NCBI RefSeq assembly: GCF_022968795.1
Contig: NZ_JALJRB010000011.1
Location: forward strand, 1 to 64,000
DNA: 64,000 nucleotides
Direction of reading: 5' to 3'
Source: Desulfatitalea alkaliphila
Lineage (GTDB): Bacteria > Desulfobacterota > Desulfobacteria > Desulfobacterales > Desulfosarcinaceae
Shown: one piece after another, positions 18,767 through 28,757 of the stretch
Layout: the number at the start of each line of letters is the position of its first letter
How positions within the stretch are numbered: position 1 is the first letter of the stretch
The notes under the pieces: model-generated
The model's database searches: none
What the model saw: only the letters and a program-made list of their open reading frames with translations
Told to the model about the DNA's origin: nothing
Program-made: the position numbers and the translations under genes

Positions 18767-19036
18767 GTGGTTTTATCGACGCAAGACAAAAAGGGTTTGA
18801 TTGAACAATATAAACTGCACGACACGGACACCGGCAGCCCGGAAGTCCAAATCGGCCTGCTGACCCACCGCATACACTACCTGACCGAGCACCTGAAGAT
18901 CCACAAGAAGGATCACCACTCCCGTCGGGGGCTGCTGATGCTGGTGGGCCAACGCCGGCGGTTGCTCAATTATGTCAAAAACAACGACGTCCAGCGCTAC
19001 CGGACCATCCTCGAAAACATGGGGTTGCGCCGCTGA
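18767..19036 (+). CDS. rpsO: 30S ribosomal protein S15
   Basis: An 89-residue protein with [29 protein letters not shown] and [10 protein letters not shown], all S15 signatures. It starts with GTG behind AAGGAGG at 18751-18757. In E. coli S15 controls its own translation through a pseudoknot. Downstream is an unusually long 513-base gap before pnp. Confidence 0.96.
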   Translation: MVLSTQDKKGLIEQYKLHDTDTGSPEVQIGLLTHRIHYLTEHLKIHKKDHHSRRGLLMLVGQRRRLLNYVKNNDVQRYRTILENMGLRR

Positions 19037-19549
19037 TATCCCAGCGGGCGAAACCGTTACCGCCGGCGGTGATCGATGGCGACCACAGTTTGCCATAGGC
19101 CGCCGGTTTGATTATGTATCGCTCGAACGCTCGCCATGCACGCCACCCAAAAGGGCATGGCGGCGGCAAGCGACGCCCGCTGTGCACCGGTGTTTTAACA
19201 ATTATCATCGAAACGGGCCCTGCCCGCGCATTCGGTATGAAGGGGCTGAGATTCCGACTTTTCTCGCCAAGCCGCCAAGGCCGCCAAGGCGTAGCACCGC
19301 CCTGGGATCACTTGGCGTTCTTTGCGACTTTGCGAGAACCGCTTCTCAGCCGCCTGATGCCGCACCGGCGCGGGCCATACGACCCCGTTTCCAGACCTTC
19401 ATCCAACCGTGCAAGGCGCCGCAAGCGCCTCGCGGCGCATTGGGTGTTACCCACGCCGGCGGACCGCGTTGCCCGCTGATTTTGGTCGGCATCGGCCGAC
19501 CTCCCCGCGCAGGGCATGCCGCACCGGCAACCAACAAGGAGACGATCAC
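19037..19549 (+). other. Repeat-containing rpsO-pnp intergenic region
   Basis: The region is 513 bases long, where this junction is commonly short. It contains the inverted element at 19261-19338. The rest shows several GC-rich stretches, GCATGCCGCACCGGC just before pnp and the pnp ribosome site AAGGAGA. No credible gene was found. Confidence 0.6.
19261..19338. repeat. CGCCAAGG-type element with inverted ends
   Basis: The left arm TTCTCGCCAAG continues into two direct CCGCCAAGG nonamers. The right arm, read on the minus strand, is TTCTCGCAAAG followed by TCGCAAAG and ACGCCAAG. The two arms are diverged inverted copies around TAGCACCGCCCTGGGATCA. Confidence 0.7.
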
Positions 19550-21664
19550 ATGGAAATAACCCTTACAACAGAGGTCGGGGGCAAGACCCTGACCATCCAG
19601 TCCGGCAAGACGGCCAAACAGGCCGGCGGTGCCGTTCAAATCCAATACGGCGATACCATTGTCCTGGTCACGGCGGTGGCCGCCCACGACGAAAGACCGG
19701 CCGACTTTCTGCCACTCACGGTGGAATACCAGGAAAAAATCTACGCCGCCGGCCGCATCCCCGGCAACTACTTTCGTCGTGAAATCGGTCGTCCCAGCGA
19801 GAAAGAGACCCTCACCGCCCGCCTGATCGACCGCCCGATCCGCCCCCTGTTCCCCAAACAGTGGCGCCACGAAACCCAGGTGATCGCCACGGTCCTCTCC
19901 ATGGATCAGGAAAACGACCCGGATGTGCTCGCGGTGGTGGGCGCCTCGACGGCCCTCACCCTGTCCGACATCCATTTTGCCGGTCCCATCGCATGCGTGC
20001 GCGTGGGGCGGGTGGACGGCGAATTGATCGCCAATCCCACCATCAGCCAATGCCAGGTGTCGGATATCAACCTGATCGTGGCCGGCTCCAAAACCGGCGT
20101 GGTGATGGTGGAAGGCGGCTCCCAAGTGGTTTCCGAAGCGGAGATCCTGGATGCCATCTTCTTCGGCCACAAGGCGATGCAGCCGATCATCGATCTGCAA
20201 GAGCAGCTGCAAGCGGCCCTGGGCAAGCCCAAACGGCCCTTCACGCCGCCTGTCGCGGACGAAGCGTTGGCCGAACGGCTGGCCGACATGGCAACGGACA
20301 AAATCGACCAAGCCGTGCGCATCCCGGAGAAGGTTGCGCGTTCCAGTGCCTTGCGCGCTTTGAAAAAGGAAATTTTCGAGAGTCTGGGAGAAGAATTCGC
20401 GGAACGGCGCGGCGAGGTGTACGAGATCCTGGACGGCGTGCAGAAAAAAATCTGCCGCCGCATGATCCTCGAAGAAGGTCGGCGCATCGACAACCGCGGT
20501 TTCGACACCATCCGGCCCATTACCTGCGAAGTCGGGATTTTGCCGCGCCCCCACGGCAGCGCCCTTTTCACCAGGGGCGAAACCCAGGTGTTGGGGGTGC
20601 TCACGCTGGGATCGGGGCCCGACGAGCAACGGGTGGAAACCCTCAGCGGTGAAGAGATGCGGCCCTTCATGCTGCATTACAACTTTCCGCCCTTTTCCGT
20701 GGGTGAAGTCAAGCGCGTCGGCGGCCCCAGCCGCCGGGACATCGGCCATGGGGGGCTGTCCACCCGCGCCATAGAGAAGGTTCTGCCCGACCGCGAAGAC
20801 TTCGACTACACCATCCGGTTGGTTTCCGAGGTACTGGAATCCAACGGCTCCTCTTCCATGGGCACCGTATGCTCGGGTATTCTGGCGTTGATGGACGGCG
20901 GCGTGCCCATCAAGGCACCGGTATCGGGCATCGCCATGGGGCTGATTCAGGAAGGAGAGCAGGTGGCGATCCTTTCCGACATCCTGGGGGACGAAGACCA
21001 TTTCGGCGACATGGATTTCAAGGTCGCCGGTACCCGGGAGGGCATCACCGCCCTGCAGATGGACATCAAGATCCACGAACTGTCCCGCGAAATCATGGAT
21101 AAGGCTCTGGAGCAGGCCCGCCGGGGACGGCTGCACATCCTCGACAAAATGCTCGAAGCGTTGGCCGAGCCGCGCAGCGACATCTCCCGGTTCGCGCCCA
21201 AGATCTTCACCATCAAGATCAACCCGGACAAGATCCGTGACATCATCGGCCCGGGCGGCAAGGTGGTGCGCGCCATCCAGGCCGAGACCAATACCCGCAT
21301 CGAAATCGATGACAGCGGCATGGTGAAAATCGCGGCCACCAACGAGGAAGAGGGCAAGATGGCCATGGAACAGGTGCAGGCCATCGCCATGGATCCCGAG
21401 GAGGGCGCCATCTATGAAGGCAAGGTGGTCAAGACCACCGATTTCGGCGCCTTCGTGCAAATCGCCCCCGGCACCGACGGTCTGGTCCACATCTCCCAAC
21501 TGGCCAATCGCCGCGTCGCCAAGGTGACCGACGTGGTCAAGGAGGGGGATATCGTCAAGGTCAAGGTCCTGGAGGTTTCCCAGGACGGCCGTATCCGCCT
21601 GAGCCTGAAGGCTGCGCTGGAAGAGGAGCAAAAACGCGGTGCCAAGGAAGACAATCCTGCCTAA
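19550..21664 (+). CDS. pnp: Polyribonucleotide nucleotidyltransferase (PNPase)
   Basis: A 704-residue phosphorolytic 3'-5' exoribonuclease: first RNase PH domain, alpha-helical linker, second RNase PH domain ([13 protein letters not shown] and [15 protein letters not shown]), KH ([17 protein letters not shown]) and S1 ([20 protein letters not shown]). The ATG at 19550 has AAGGAGA eight bases upstream. Its 3' end overlaps the next gene by 26 bases. Confidence 0.97.
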   Translation: MEITLTTEVGGKTLTIQSGKTAKQAGGAVQIQYGDTIVLVTAVAAHDERPADFLPLTVEYQEKIYAAGRIPGNYFRREIGRPSEKETLTARLIDRPIRPLFPKQWRHETQVIATVLSMDQENDPDVLAVVGASTALTLSDIHFAGPIACVRVGRVDGELIANPTISQCQVSDINLIVAGSKTGVVMVEGGSQVVSEAEILDAIFFGHKAMQPIIDLQEQLQAALGKPKRPFTPPVADEALAERLADMATDKIDQAVRIPEKVARSSALRALKKEIFESLGEEFAERRGEVYEILDGVQKKICRRMILEEGRRIDNRGFDTIRPITCEVGILPRPHGSALFTRGETQVLGVLTLGSGPDEQRVETLSGEEMRPFMLHYNFPPFSVGEVKRVGGPSRRDIGHGGLSTRAIEKVLPDREDFDYTIRLVSEVLESNGSSSMGTVCSGILALMDGGVPIKAPVSGIAMGLIQEGEQVAILSDILGDEDHFGDMDFKVAGTREGITALQMDIKIHELSREIMDKALEQARRGRLHILDKMLEALAEPRSDISRFAPKIFTIKINPDKIRDIIGPGGKVVRAIQAETNTRIEIDDSGMVKIAATNEEEGKMAMEQVQAIAMDPEEGAIYEGKVVKTTDFGAFVQIAPGTDGLVHISQLANRRVAKVTDVVKEGDIVKVKVLEVSQDGRIRLSLKAALEEEQKRGAKEDNPA

Positions 21665-22883
21665 CGGCATCAAGATCGTATCCCAACACATGCCCCACGT
21701 CCGCTCGGTCTCCATGGGAGTCTGGGTGGACGTGGGCGCTCGCGACGAGTCCGACGAACAGAGCGGCTTGTCCCACTTCATCGAACACATGATCTTCAAG
21801 GGGACCACCCGGCGCAGCGCCTACGATATCGCCAAGGCCTTCGACGCCATCGGTGGTCAAACCAACGCCTTCACCTCCACCGAGAGCACCTGCTATCACG
21901 CCCGGGTCATGGACACCCACCTGGAGACCATGGTGGAGATCCTGTCGGACATTTTTCTCAACTCCATGTTCGACCCCTTGGAGGTGGAGCGGGAGCGGCC
22001 GGTCATCCTGCAGGAGATCGGCATGGTGGAAGACGCCCCCGAGGAGTATGTGCATCTGCTGGCGGGAGAAACCTTCTGGGGCGATCACCCCCTGGGTCGT
22101 TCGATTCTGGGCACCCGGGAAAACATCCGCTCCTTCTCGGCCGACACCATCAAAGGTTTTTTCCACCGCTTCTACCATCCGGAACGCATCGTCATCAGCG
22201 TCGCCGGCAATCTGGATCACGACCGTTTCGTCGATCTGACGGGACCGGCCTTTGCCGCCATCCGAAACGGCCAATCCTTGCCGGAGCGCACCACCCCCCG
22301 GATCGAAGCGCGCAACCGCACGCACGCGCGCCATCTGGAACAGGTGCATCTATGCCTGGCCACACCGGGCATGGCCATCACCGATCCACGCCGGTTCGCC
22401 TTCTCCCTGCTCAACACCCTGCTGGGCGGCAATATGAGCTCCCGTTTGTTTCAAGAGATCCGCGAGCGTCGCGGCCTGGCCTATTCGGTCTACTCCTTCA
22501 TGATGTCCAACGTGGACGCGGGCATGTTCGGCGTCTATGCAGGCGTGGGCCCCTCGGACGTGGAGCGCACCCTGGCGCTGATCCGCAAACAGATGGATCG
22601 GCTGCGGCACGAGCCGGTATCGGCCGATGAACTGCGCGACGCCAAGGAGTTCACCAAGGGCAACCTCTGGTTGGCCGCCGAGAGCGTGGACAACCAGATG
22701 GTGCGCCTGGCGCAGAACGAAATTCACTTCGGCAACTACATTCCCATGGCGCAGGTGGCGCGCAGCATCGATGCCGTCAACGCCGAAGATCTGCAAGCCC
22801 TGGCGACCGACCTCTTCCGAGAGGATCGGCTGTGCACCACGCTGTTGGGGCCGGTGGAAACCTCGGGCGTTCAATCGCCATGA
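21639..22883 (+). CDS. M16 family zinc peptidase (insulinase-like)
   Basis: A 414-residue protein with the inverted zinc motif [11 protein letters not shown] (HxxEH) and the distal Glu in [17 protein letters not shown]. The C-terminal half has the R/Y pair region [10 protein letters not shown]. It starts with GTG inside pnp, with GAGGAG about ten bases upstream, so it is probably translationally coupled. M16 peptidases like it (YmxG/PqqL type) commonly follow pnp. It lacks a signal peptide and is probably cytoplasmic; the substrate is unknown. The stop overlaps dut as ATGA. Confidence 0.92.
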   Translation: MPRKTILPNGIKIVSQHMPHVRSVSMGVWVDVGARDESDEQSGLSHFIEHMIFKGTTRRSAYDIAKAFDAIGGQTNAFTSTESTCYHARVMDTHLETMVEILSDIFLNSMFDPLEVERERPVILQEIGMVEDAPEEYVHLLAGETFWGDHPLGRSILGTRENIRSFSADTIKGFFHRFYHPERIVISVAGNLDHDRFVDLTGPAFAAIRNGQSLPERTTPRIEARNRTHARHLEQVHLCLATPGMAITDPRRFAFSLLNTLLGGNMSSRLFQEIRERRGLAYSVYSFMMSNVDAGMFGVYAGVGPSDVERTLALIRKQMDRLRHEPVSADELRDAKEFTKGNLWLAAESVDNQMVRLAQNEIHFGNYIPMAQVARSIDAVNAEDLQALATDLFREDRLCTTLLGPVETSGVQSP

Positions 22884-23341
22884 CCCGCGCCAACCCCACG
22901 CTCCGCATCCGGCGACTCCACCCGGACCAGGACCAGGACATCCCTTTGCCCCGCTTCATGACCGAGCGGGCCGCGGGCATGGATTTGTGCGCGGCCATCG
23001 AAACGCCCTTGACCCTGGCGCCGGGTGCCATCGCCCTTGTTCCCCTGGGGTTCGCAATGGCCCTGCCCGACGGGTACGAAGCCCAGATCCGCCCTCGCAG
23101 CGGGCTGGCCATCCGCCACGGCGTCACCGTCGTCAACGCACCGGGCACCATCGACAGCGACTACCGCGGCGAGGTGCAAGTGGGGCTGATCAACCTCGGG
23201 CCGGCCGACTACACCCTGCACCGGGGCGAACGGATCGCCCAAATGGTGATCCAGCGGGTCTGCACGGTGGATGTGGCGGAGGTTGCAAGTTTGGACGACA
23301 CGCCGCGGGGCGAAGGCGGCTTCGGCAGCACCGGGAAATAA
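22880..23341 (+). CDS. dut: dUTP diphosphatase
   Basis: A 153-residue trimeric dUTPase that makes dUMP and keeps uracil out of DNA. Its motifs are [44 protein letters not shown] and the C-terminal [10 protein letters not shown] that closes over the substrate. The ATG overlaps the M16 stop (ATGA). Confidence 0.96.
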   Translation: MTRANPTLRIRRLHPDQDQDIPLPRFMTERAAGMDLCAAIETPLTLAPGAIALVPLGFAMALPDGYEAQIRPRSGLAIRHGVTVVNAPGTIDSDYRGEVQVGLINLGPADYTLHRGERIAQMVIQRVCTVDVAEVASLDDTPRGEGGFGSTGK

Positions 23342-23383
23342 CGGCATGTCAAGCAACGCGAATGCGTCGACCGGGAATGGAAG

Positions 23384-24229
23384 ATGAAGCCCTGCTGTGA
23401 AACCCTGAAAGCCCCCCCTGCTTCGGACAAGATCGGATCGCTTTCGGTCTGTGTGTTGGCCAGCGGCAGCAAAGGCAACGCCATTCATGTCAGTGACGGA
23501 CGCACCGCCATCCTGGTGGACGCCGGACTTTCGGGCATCGAAATCCAGCGCCGCATGGCGGCCGCCGATTTATCAATAGCCGACCTCAGCGCCATCGTGG
23601 TGTCCCATGAGCACAGCGACCATGTGCGCGGCGTGGGCGTCCTGGCCCGGCGCTACGGATTGCCGGTGCACCTCTCGCCGGGTACCGAGGAAGCGGCCCG
23701 GGGCGCCATCGGCCACATACCCGAAATCTCCCATTTCCGGATCGGCCGCCGCTTCGCCATCGGCGATCTGCGAATCCATCCCTTCGCCACTTCCCACGAC
23801 GCACGGGACCCGGGCGGCTTCACCATCGCGGTCAACGGGTGCAAAATCGGCATCGCCACCGACCTGGGCATCGCCACCGGCATGGTGCGGCAGCACCTGG
23901 CCGGTTGCGCCCTGCTGGTGATCGAGGCCAACCACGATCCCCGAATGCTGCTCGAGGGCCCCTACCCTTGGCCCCTCAAACAGCGCATCAAGGGCCGCGA
24001 CGGCCATCTTTCCAACCAGGACGCCGGCCGGTTGCTGACCGAACTGGCCCACGACGCCTTGCGCCACGTCATCCTGGCCCACCTGAGCGAAATCAACAAC
24101 ACTCCGGACAAAGCCCGCGCAACGGTGGAGCGCACCCTGGAAACGGTGGCCTGCCGCTTCCGCCTTCATGTCGCCCGGCAGGATTGCTGCAGCGAGGTCC
24201 TGACGGTCGCTCCGGGTCGAGTGGGTTGA
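23384..24229 (+). CDS. MBL-fold metallo-hydrolase, YycJ/WalJ-like
   Basis: A 281-residue metallo-beta-lactamase fold protein with LASGSKGNAIHVSDG and SHEHSDHVRGVGVL (HxHxDH), then FATSHDARDPGG and a distal HLSEINNTP. YycJ-type enzymes have 5'-3' exonuclease activity in some bacteria; here this is only an inference. The first 20 residues are not family-like and the ribosome site is very close to the ATG, so the true start could be further downstream. Its stop lies in a nonamer array. Confidence 0.85.
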   Translation: MKPCCETLKAPPASDKIGSLSVCVLASGSKGNAIHVSDGRTAILVDAGLSGIEIQRRMAAADLSIADLSAIVVSHEHSDHVRGVGVLARRYGLPVHLSPGTEEAARGAIGHIPEISHFRIGRRFAIGDLRIHPFATSHDARDPGGFTIAVNGCKIGIATDLGIATGMVRQHLAGCALLVIEANHDPRMLLEGPYPWPLKQRIKGRDGHLSNQDAGRLLTELAHDALRHVILAHLSEINNTPDKARATVERTLETVACRFRLHVARQDCCSEVLTVAPGRVG

Positions 24230-24257
24230 ATTTGTTGGGTTTATTGAGTTTATTGGG
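24222..24257 (-). repeat. Nonamer array (four units)
   Basis: TGGGTTGAA, TTTGTTGGG, TTTATTGAG and TTTATTGGG lie in tandem and start inside the stop region of the MBL gene. Read on the minus strand they match the ACACAACCA/ACCCAACAA units at 42025-42078 and the units near 49726-49750. Confidence 0.65.
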
Positions 24258-24268
24258 CTGGATGAACC

Positions 24269-25234
24269 CTATTGGGCGAGTACGGCTTCTCCGATCCGCT
24301 CTCCGTAACGCACCAGGGTTTCGATGCCCTTGGCGGAGTGGTGCCGGATAGCGGCATCGATGACGACGCGTCCGGGGGGCAGGACCAGGATCACGGTGGA
24401 GCCGCCGAACTGGAAATAGCCTTTTTCGCCGCCGCGACGGCAAGGACCGCCGGCGGGCTGGTGTTGCACGATGCTGCCCACCAGCATGGCCCCCACCTCC
24501 ACCTGGATCATGGTGCCCAAGGCACGGCCTTCCAGAAAGCACCACTGGCGCTGATTGGTGCAGTGAACATCCGGTTTGTGCTTGAGCGACAGCGGGTTCA
24601 CCGAGTGCAGCAGGCCGGGGACGTTGTGAATCGGGCCCTGAAGGCCGTCGTCCACGAAGCCGAAGCGGTGATAGTCGCAGGGCGCCAGACGAAACACCAG
24701 GCAGCAGCCCCCCTCGAACCCCTGGGGCAGGCCGGGTCGGCCGAGCAGGGCCGGCACCGTTACGGCACTGCCTTTGACCTGAAGCCGAGTGTCGGCGGTC
24801 AAATCAAAAACCTGCAGGCGGCTGTCGGCCGGAGCGATCAGCGCGCGCGGATCGGCCGCCACGGGCCGTGCCCCCGCTTGTAAATGCCGGATGAAAAAGT
24901 CGTTGAAAGAGGCAAAGCCGCCGGTGGGTATCCGTGCCTCTTGCAGTGCCACGCCGAATTGCCGCGCGAAAGGAACGATTCGTCCGCGGCTTGCCGGGTG
25001 CTGCTGCCAGGCGCCATAGAGACGGGAAAGCCAGGGCCGGCACAACAGCAGTGCGGTAATACGCCGGCCGACGGCGGTACCGTAAAAAAAATCCATCCAG
25101 GCCCGGCCCGCAACGGATTCCTCTTCCAGGACGCCGGTGCGTCGGTTGTATAAAACGATTTTCTCGGATGATGGATTCAAAGTCTCTCCTGCGCCGGCCG
25201 ATCCGGCCGGGATTTCCATCGGCATTCCGGGCAA
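24269..25234 (-). CDS. psd: Phosphatidylserine decarboxylase
   Basis: This 321-residue pyruvoyl enzyme converts phosphatidylserine to phosphatidylethanolamine at the membrane. It shows FNDFFIRHLQ, APADSRLQVF, the catalytic-region DYHRFGFVDDG and the self-cleavage site FGGST near the C-terminus (cleavage between Gly and Ser makes the pyruvoyl group). FGGST replaces the LGST of the E. coli type, as in the longer PSD group found in clostridia and eukaryote PSD2-like proteins. menG lies 27 bases upstream in the same direction. Confidence 0.93.
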   Translation of the reverse strand: MPGMPMEIPAGSAGAGETLNPSSEKIVLYNRRTGVLEEESVAGRAWMDFFYGTAVGRRITALLLCRPWLSRLYGAWQQHPASRGRIVPFARQFGVALQEARIPTGGFASFNDFFIRHLQAGARPVAADPRALIAPADSRLQVFDLTADTRLQVKGSAVTVPALLGRPGLPQGFEGGCCLVFRLAPCDYHRFGFVDDGLQGPIHNVPGLLHSVNPLSLKHKPDVHCTNQRQWCFLEGRALGTMIQVEVGAMLVGSIVQHQPAGGPCRRGGEKGYFQFGGSTVILVLPPGRVVIDAAIRHHSAKGIETLVRYGERIGEAVLAQ

Positions 25235-25261
25235 TCCGCCAGGGCCGCGGATGGCGGTGCT

Positions 25262-25978
25262 TCAGGACTTGCTTTTCACACCCACGAACAGCACCGCGAT
25301 CCCGAGGGTCAGGGGGCGGTAGCGTACGTTCTCGAAACCGGCGCCGCGCATGAGGGCGGCGAAGGCTGCCGGTGGGGGAAAGTGGGCCACGGAATCGGGT
25401 AGATAACTGTACGCGAAGCCGTGGCGCGAGAAAAGACGCCCCACCAGAGGTAGCAACCGGCTGAAATAGTTTCTGAACAGCGAACCCAGCAGCCCCTCCG
25501 AGGGCATGCCGAGTTCAAGAATGGCCAATCGGCCACCGGGTTTCAGCAAGTGGTGGAACCGTTGCAGCACCGTCTGTTTATCCTGAACGTTGCGGATGCC
25601 GAAGGCCATGGTCACGGCATCGAAGCGTTGCGCCGCAAAGGGCAGCGCAAAGGCATCGGCGGCCACCAGGTGAATGGTGTCGCCCTTGGGACCGGCACGC
25701 TTGATTTTCGGCCGGCCAAGGCGCAACATCTGCGGCGCGAAATCGGCCCCCACGACCCGCACCCGGTCGCCCACTTGGCGTACCACCTCCAAGGGCACAT
25801 CGGCGGTGCCGCAGGCCACATCCAGCACGACGGCCCCCTTGTTCAGTCCCAGGGCCGCCACCAATGCCCGTCGCCAATGCACATCGCGGCGCAGGCTCAA
25901 CAATCGATTGAGAAAATCGTACTGTGGCGCGATGTGGTTGAACATTTCACGCACAAATGGTAATTCAGTTGATTTCAT
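25262..25978 (-). CDS. menG: UbiE/MenG-type quinone C-methyltransferase
   Basis: A protein of about 238 residues that uses S-adenosylmethionine to methylate demethylmenaquinone (or an equivalent quinol). Motif I is VVLDVACGTADVPLEV; AAQRFDAVTMAFGIRNV and LLKPGGRLAILELG are UbiE-type. The ATG at 25978 gives a typical N-terminus (KSTELPFVREMFNHIAPQYD), but in-frame ATGs at 25999 and 26068 cannot be excluded and no start has a strong ribosome site. With the UbiA gene at 49866 it supports a menaquinone respiratory chain. Confidence 0.88.
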   Translation of the reverse strand: MKSTELPFVREMFNHIAPQYDFLNRLLSLRRDVHWRRALVAALGLNKGAVVLDVACGTADVPLEVVRQVGDRVRVVGADFAPQMLRLGRPKIKRAGPKGDTIHLVAADAFALPFAAQRFDAVTMAFGIRNVQDKQTVLQRFHHLLKPGGRLAILELGMPSEGLLGSLFRNYFSRLLPLVGRLFSRHGFAYSYLPDSVAHFPPPAAFAALMRGAGFENVRYRPLTLGIAVLFVGVKSKS

Positions 25979-26195
25979 TGACACGATACGCTCTTGCATT
26001 AACTTTGGCCATTGATGCATCGCCTGCCGCGGGACGGCATACGGCACCTTTATGAGGCGGTCATCCAAATGCGGGGGCGACGTTCGGGCGGCCCAAACGG
26101 CACTGCTTGTGGCGGCCCGTTTTTTGCAATTCTTTCAAGTCGACGGTTTGTAACACAGAACATGGACCCACAACAAGAGCCAATCGGAAGCGCAT

Positions 26196-27311
26196 ATGAG
26201 AGGTAAAAGGGACTATTACGAAGTACTGGGTGTCGAAAAAAACGCCTCCGAGGCGGAACTCAAAGCCGCTTATCGCAAACTCGCCCTCCAATTTCATCCG
26301 GATCGCAACCCCGGCGACAAAACCGCCGAAGACAACTTCAAGGAAGCCGCCGAAGCCTATGAAGTGCTGCGCGACCCGCAGAAACGTCAACTTTATGACC
26401 ACTACGGGCACCAGGGTTTGGAAGGTTCCGGGTTCTCCGGCTTCGGTGGATTCGAGGACATCTTTTCCAGCTTCGGCGACATCTTCGAAGACTTTTTCGG
26501 CTTTCGCAGCCGACGCGGCGGCCGGAGCCGGGCCCAGCGCGGCGCGGATCTGCGTTACGACCTGACCATCGGTTTCATGGATGCCGCCTTCGGCGTGGAA
26601 ACCACCATCGACATCGACAAACATGTCAACTGCGAGACCTGCGACGGCCAGGGCGTCGCCCCCGGCACCCAGACCGAAACCTGTCCCCAGTGCCAGGGCA
26701 CGGGCCAGGTCGGCCGCAGCCAGGGTTTCTTCACCATCCGCACCACCTGTCCCCAATGTCGCGGCGCGGGCCGGTTCATCCCCCACCCCTGTACCCAATG
26801 CAACGGCCAAGGCCAGGTATTGACCCATAAAACCGTGGCGGTCAAAATTCCGGCCGGCGTGGACAACAATTCGCGGCTGCGACTGTCCGGGGAAGGCCAG
26901 GCCGGCATGATGGGAGGCCCTCCCGGCGACCTCTATGTCTTCATCCATGTTCAGCCCCACGATTTTTTCAAACGGGAAGAGAACCACATCTACTGTCAAA
27001 TCCCCATCTCCTTCACCCAGGCGATCCTGGGCGACGCCATCGAGGTGCCGACCCTCAACGGCAACAAGTCCCTGGAGATCCCCAAAGGCACCCAGTATGG
27101 CGACGTGTTTCGCTTTCGCGGGGAAGGCATCCCATCGTTGCGCACGGGCCGGCGGGGCGACCAGATCATTCAGGTGACCATCAAAACCCCCACCCACTTG
27201 AACAAGAAACAGGAATCGCTGCTCAAGGAGTTCGCCCGTATCGAAGAGGGTAAAATCGGCAAGCGGCTCAAGGAGATGTTCAAAGGCGCCGCCGCCAAGG
27301 CCATGCAATGA
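26196..27311 (+). CDS. dnaJ: Chaperone protein DnaJ
   Basis: A 371-residue type I J-protein: J-domain with HPD in FHPDRNPGD (about 33-35), Gly/Phe-rich linker ([17 protein letters not shown]), four CxxCxGxG-type zinc motifs ([32 protein letters not shown]) and C-terminal client-binding domains. It stimulates DnaK ATPase; dnaK is not in the window. No convincing sigma-32 promoter was seen upstream. queD follows, overlapping or nearly so. Confidence 0.96.
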   Translation: MRGKRDYYEVLGVEKNASEAELKAAYRKLALQFHPDRNPGDKTAEDNFKEAAEAYEVLRDPQKRQLYDHYGHQGLEGSGFSGFGGFEDIFSSFGDIFEDFFGFRSRRGGRSRAQRGADLRYDLTIGFMDAAFGVETTIDIDKHVNCETCDGQGVAPGTQTETCPQCQGTGQVGRSQGFFTIRTTCPQCRGAGRFIPHPCTQCNGQGQVLTHKTVAVKIPAGVDNNSRLRLSGEGQAGMMGGPPGDLYVFIHVQPHDFFKREENHIYCQIPISFTQAILGDAIEVPTLNGNKSLEIPKGTQYGDVFRFRGEGIPSLRTGRRGDQIIQVTIKTPTHLNKKQESLLKEFARIEEGKIGKRLKEMFKGAAAKAMQ

Positions 27312-27325
27312 AGGAATCCGCACCC

Positions 27326-27691
27326 ATGTTCGAACTGAAGATCCTGACCCATTTCGCCGCCGCTCACCAATTGCGCATGGTGGCCAAAAAGTGTGAGAAC
27401 CTCCATGGTCACAACTGGAAGGTGGAAGTGTGCGTGGCCGGCGACACCCTCAACTCCTGGGGCGTGCTGATGGATTTCGGCGAACTCAAGGTGCATGTCG
27501 CCGAAGTGATCGACACCCTGGACCACAAATTCCTCAACGAGCTACCGTTCTTCAAAGGCAACCCCTCGTCGGAAAACATCGCCGTTTATATCGCACAGGC
27601 ACTGGCCGCGAAACTGGAAGGAACGGATGTGCGGGTCAGCCGCGTGACCACCTGGGAATCGGAAGACGCCTGCGCCACCTACCGGCCGTAA
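27326..27691 (+). CDS. queD: 6-pyruvoyltetrahydropterin/6-carboxytetrahydropterin synthase
   Basis: A protein of about 121 residues with the zinc ligands in HFAAAH and LHGHNW, the catalytic Cys in KKCENLHGH, the Asp-His pair in TLDHKFLNEL and the late Glu in TWESEDACATY. It is predicted to make 6-carboxytetrahydropterin for queuosine. The ATG at 27326 has GAAGGAA about nine bases upstream; an ATG at 27308 overlaps the dnaJ stop and would add six residues. Confidence 0.92.
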   Translation: MFELKILTHFAAAHQLRMVAKKCENLHGHNWKVEVCVAGDTLNSWGVLMDFGELKVHVAEVIDTLDHKFLNELPFFKGNPSSENIAVYIAQALAAKLEGTDVRVSRVTTWESEDACATYRP

Positions 27692-27745
27692 CCCGGGCGG
27701 ACGGGACCGCGAGCCGCTTCGGCGGGCAACGGCGCCCATCCACAC

Positions 27746-27806
27746 AAAAGGCCAATGGAAAACGGGGCCGTCGCACGACCGACGGGCCGTTTCCCATTGG
27801 CCTTTT
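27746..27806. terminator. Bidirectional terminator between queD and a convergent kinase gene
   Basis: The 20-base arm at 27746-27765 (starting AAAAGGCCAATGG) pairs with 27787-27806 with one mismatch, and an inner CCGTCG/CGACGG stem extends it. It ends in TTTT on either strand. It separates convergent genes. Confidence 0.9.
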
Positions 27807-27852
27807 GGCGTATATCCAACGCCGATGCCGTATGGGTTTAAGTATAAGCGCA

Positions 27853-28485
27853 TCAGGCTTTGGTGGTTTCGGCGCAACCTTTAACGCAACCGACCATTTG
27901 GGCCAGTGCCTGATCCTGGCCCATACGACTGGTATTGAGCACCATGTGGTAGTGTAGCGGATCGTTGTAATCGGACCTGCGAAACAAGGAATAGATCTGC
28001 CGCCGGCGCTTCTCTCCCTCGGTGACCGCCTCTTCGGCCCGAGCCGGGGAGAGCTTGTAATTGTCCCGCATGAAAGCCACCCGGTAGCTTCTATCGGCCA
28101 CCAGGAGGAAGTGCACCGTGTTGGGTTCGTCTTCCAACACATATTGTCCGCCGCGTCCAAGCAGGACCACGTTGTCCTTGCGCGCCAGGTCGTGAATCAC
28201 TTCCTGCAGCATTTTGCGGTAAATCACCTCGTCGATGTAGCCGAAGTCCTCGCCGGTGAGCCGTTCCATGTAGCTGCGGCTGAGCATCGCGGACACGATG
28301 CGTGAAAAGAGTCCGCCGGCAATGTTTTCGATATCCTGGACCGCTTCGTGGGGCACCTTGATGCGACGAGCCAACTCTTGAATCACCACATCGTCCAAAA
28401 AACGGTACCCCAGCTCCTTGGCCAAGCGGCTGCCCAGTGTCCGGCCCCCCGCTCCGAATTGTCGGGCTATGGTAACAACGGCCAT
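27853..28485 (-). CDS. Cytidylate-kinase-like family protein
   Basis: A 210-residue P-loop kinase-like protein: VTIARQFGAGGRTLG has the modified P-loop of the Cytidylate_kin2 family, followed by FLDDVVIQELARR and LGRGGQYVLED. These proteins are distinct from CMP kinase proper and their substrates are not established. The ATG at 28485 has AAGGGGGCG upstream; an in-frame upstream start at 28509 lacks this. Confidence 0.88.
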   Translation of the reverse strand: MAVVTIARQFGAGGRTLGSRLAKELGYRFLDDVVIQELARRIKVPHEAVQDIENIAGGLFSRIVSAMLSRSYMERLTGEDFGYIDEVIYRKMLQEVIHDLARKDNVVLLGRGGQYVLEDEPNTVHFLLVADRSYRVAFMRDNYKLSPARAEEAVTEGEKRRRQIYSLFRRSDYNDPLHYHMVLNTSRMGQDQALAQMVGCVKGCAETTKA

Positions 28486-28613
28486 AATCGCCCCCTTTGC
28501 TGTTGACATGAGTAAACGCGCGCATCGACCGCGGCAGCTTGAAACGTCTGAAAATAATAAGGAAAGAACAGTATGTCAATCATTGTTTGGCCCTGGCGGG
28601 GCCCTGGCGGGCC

Positions 28614-28643
28614 AGTTTTAAGTTTTAAGTTTAAAGTTTTAAG
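28614..28643 (+). repeat. Heptad array (four units)
   Basis: CAG followed by TTTTAAG, TTTTAAG, TTTAAAG and TTTTAAG, then TTGAAGGAATTC. Read on the minus strand it has the same plan as the arrays at 201, 49475 and 49801: GAATTC, an AA-ending spacer, heptads, then CTG and GGCCCGCCA. Confidence 0.85.
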
Positions 28644-28708
28644 TTGAAGGAATTCTTTCGATTAGAGGTGGTTGGGGGGGTGGGTGTGTCGGGGGTGGGT
28701 GTGTCGGG

Positions 28709-28757
28709 GGTGGCACCGGCAACTGGTTGCCGGTGGCCGAAGGCCGGGAGGTTTTGC
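28709..28757 (+). repeat. CACCGGCAAC hairpin element, copy 1
   Basis: CACCGGCAAC, TG, GTTGCCGGTG is a perfect 10-bp stem, followed by GGCCGAAGGCC and AGGTTTT. The whole unit recurs inverted at 49618-49668 with a few differences. No coding function seen. Confidence 0.8.

Noticed and set aside
19346-21808. 820-residue open frame opposite pnp
   Set aside because: Antisense to PNPase; no motif, no ribosome site.
26080-26195. Sigma-32 promoter before dnaJ
   Set aside because: No CTTGAAA/CCCCAT pair with acceptable spacing was found.
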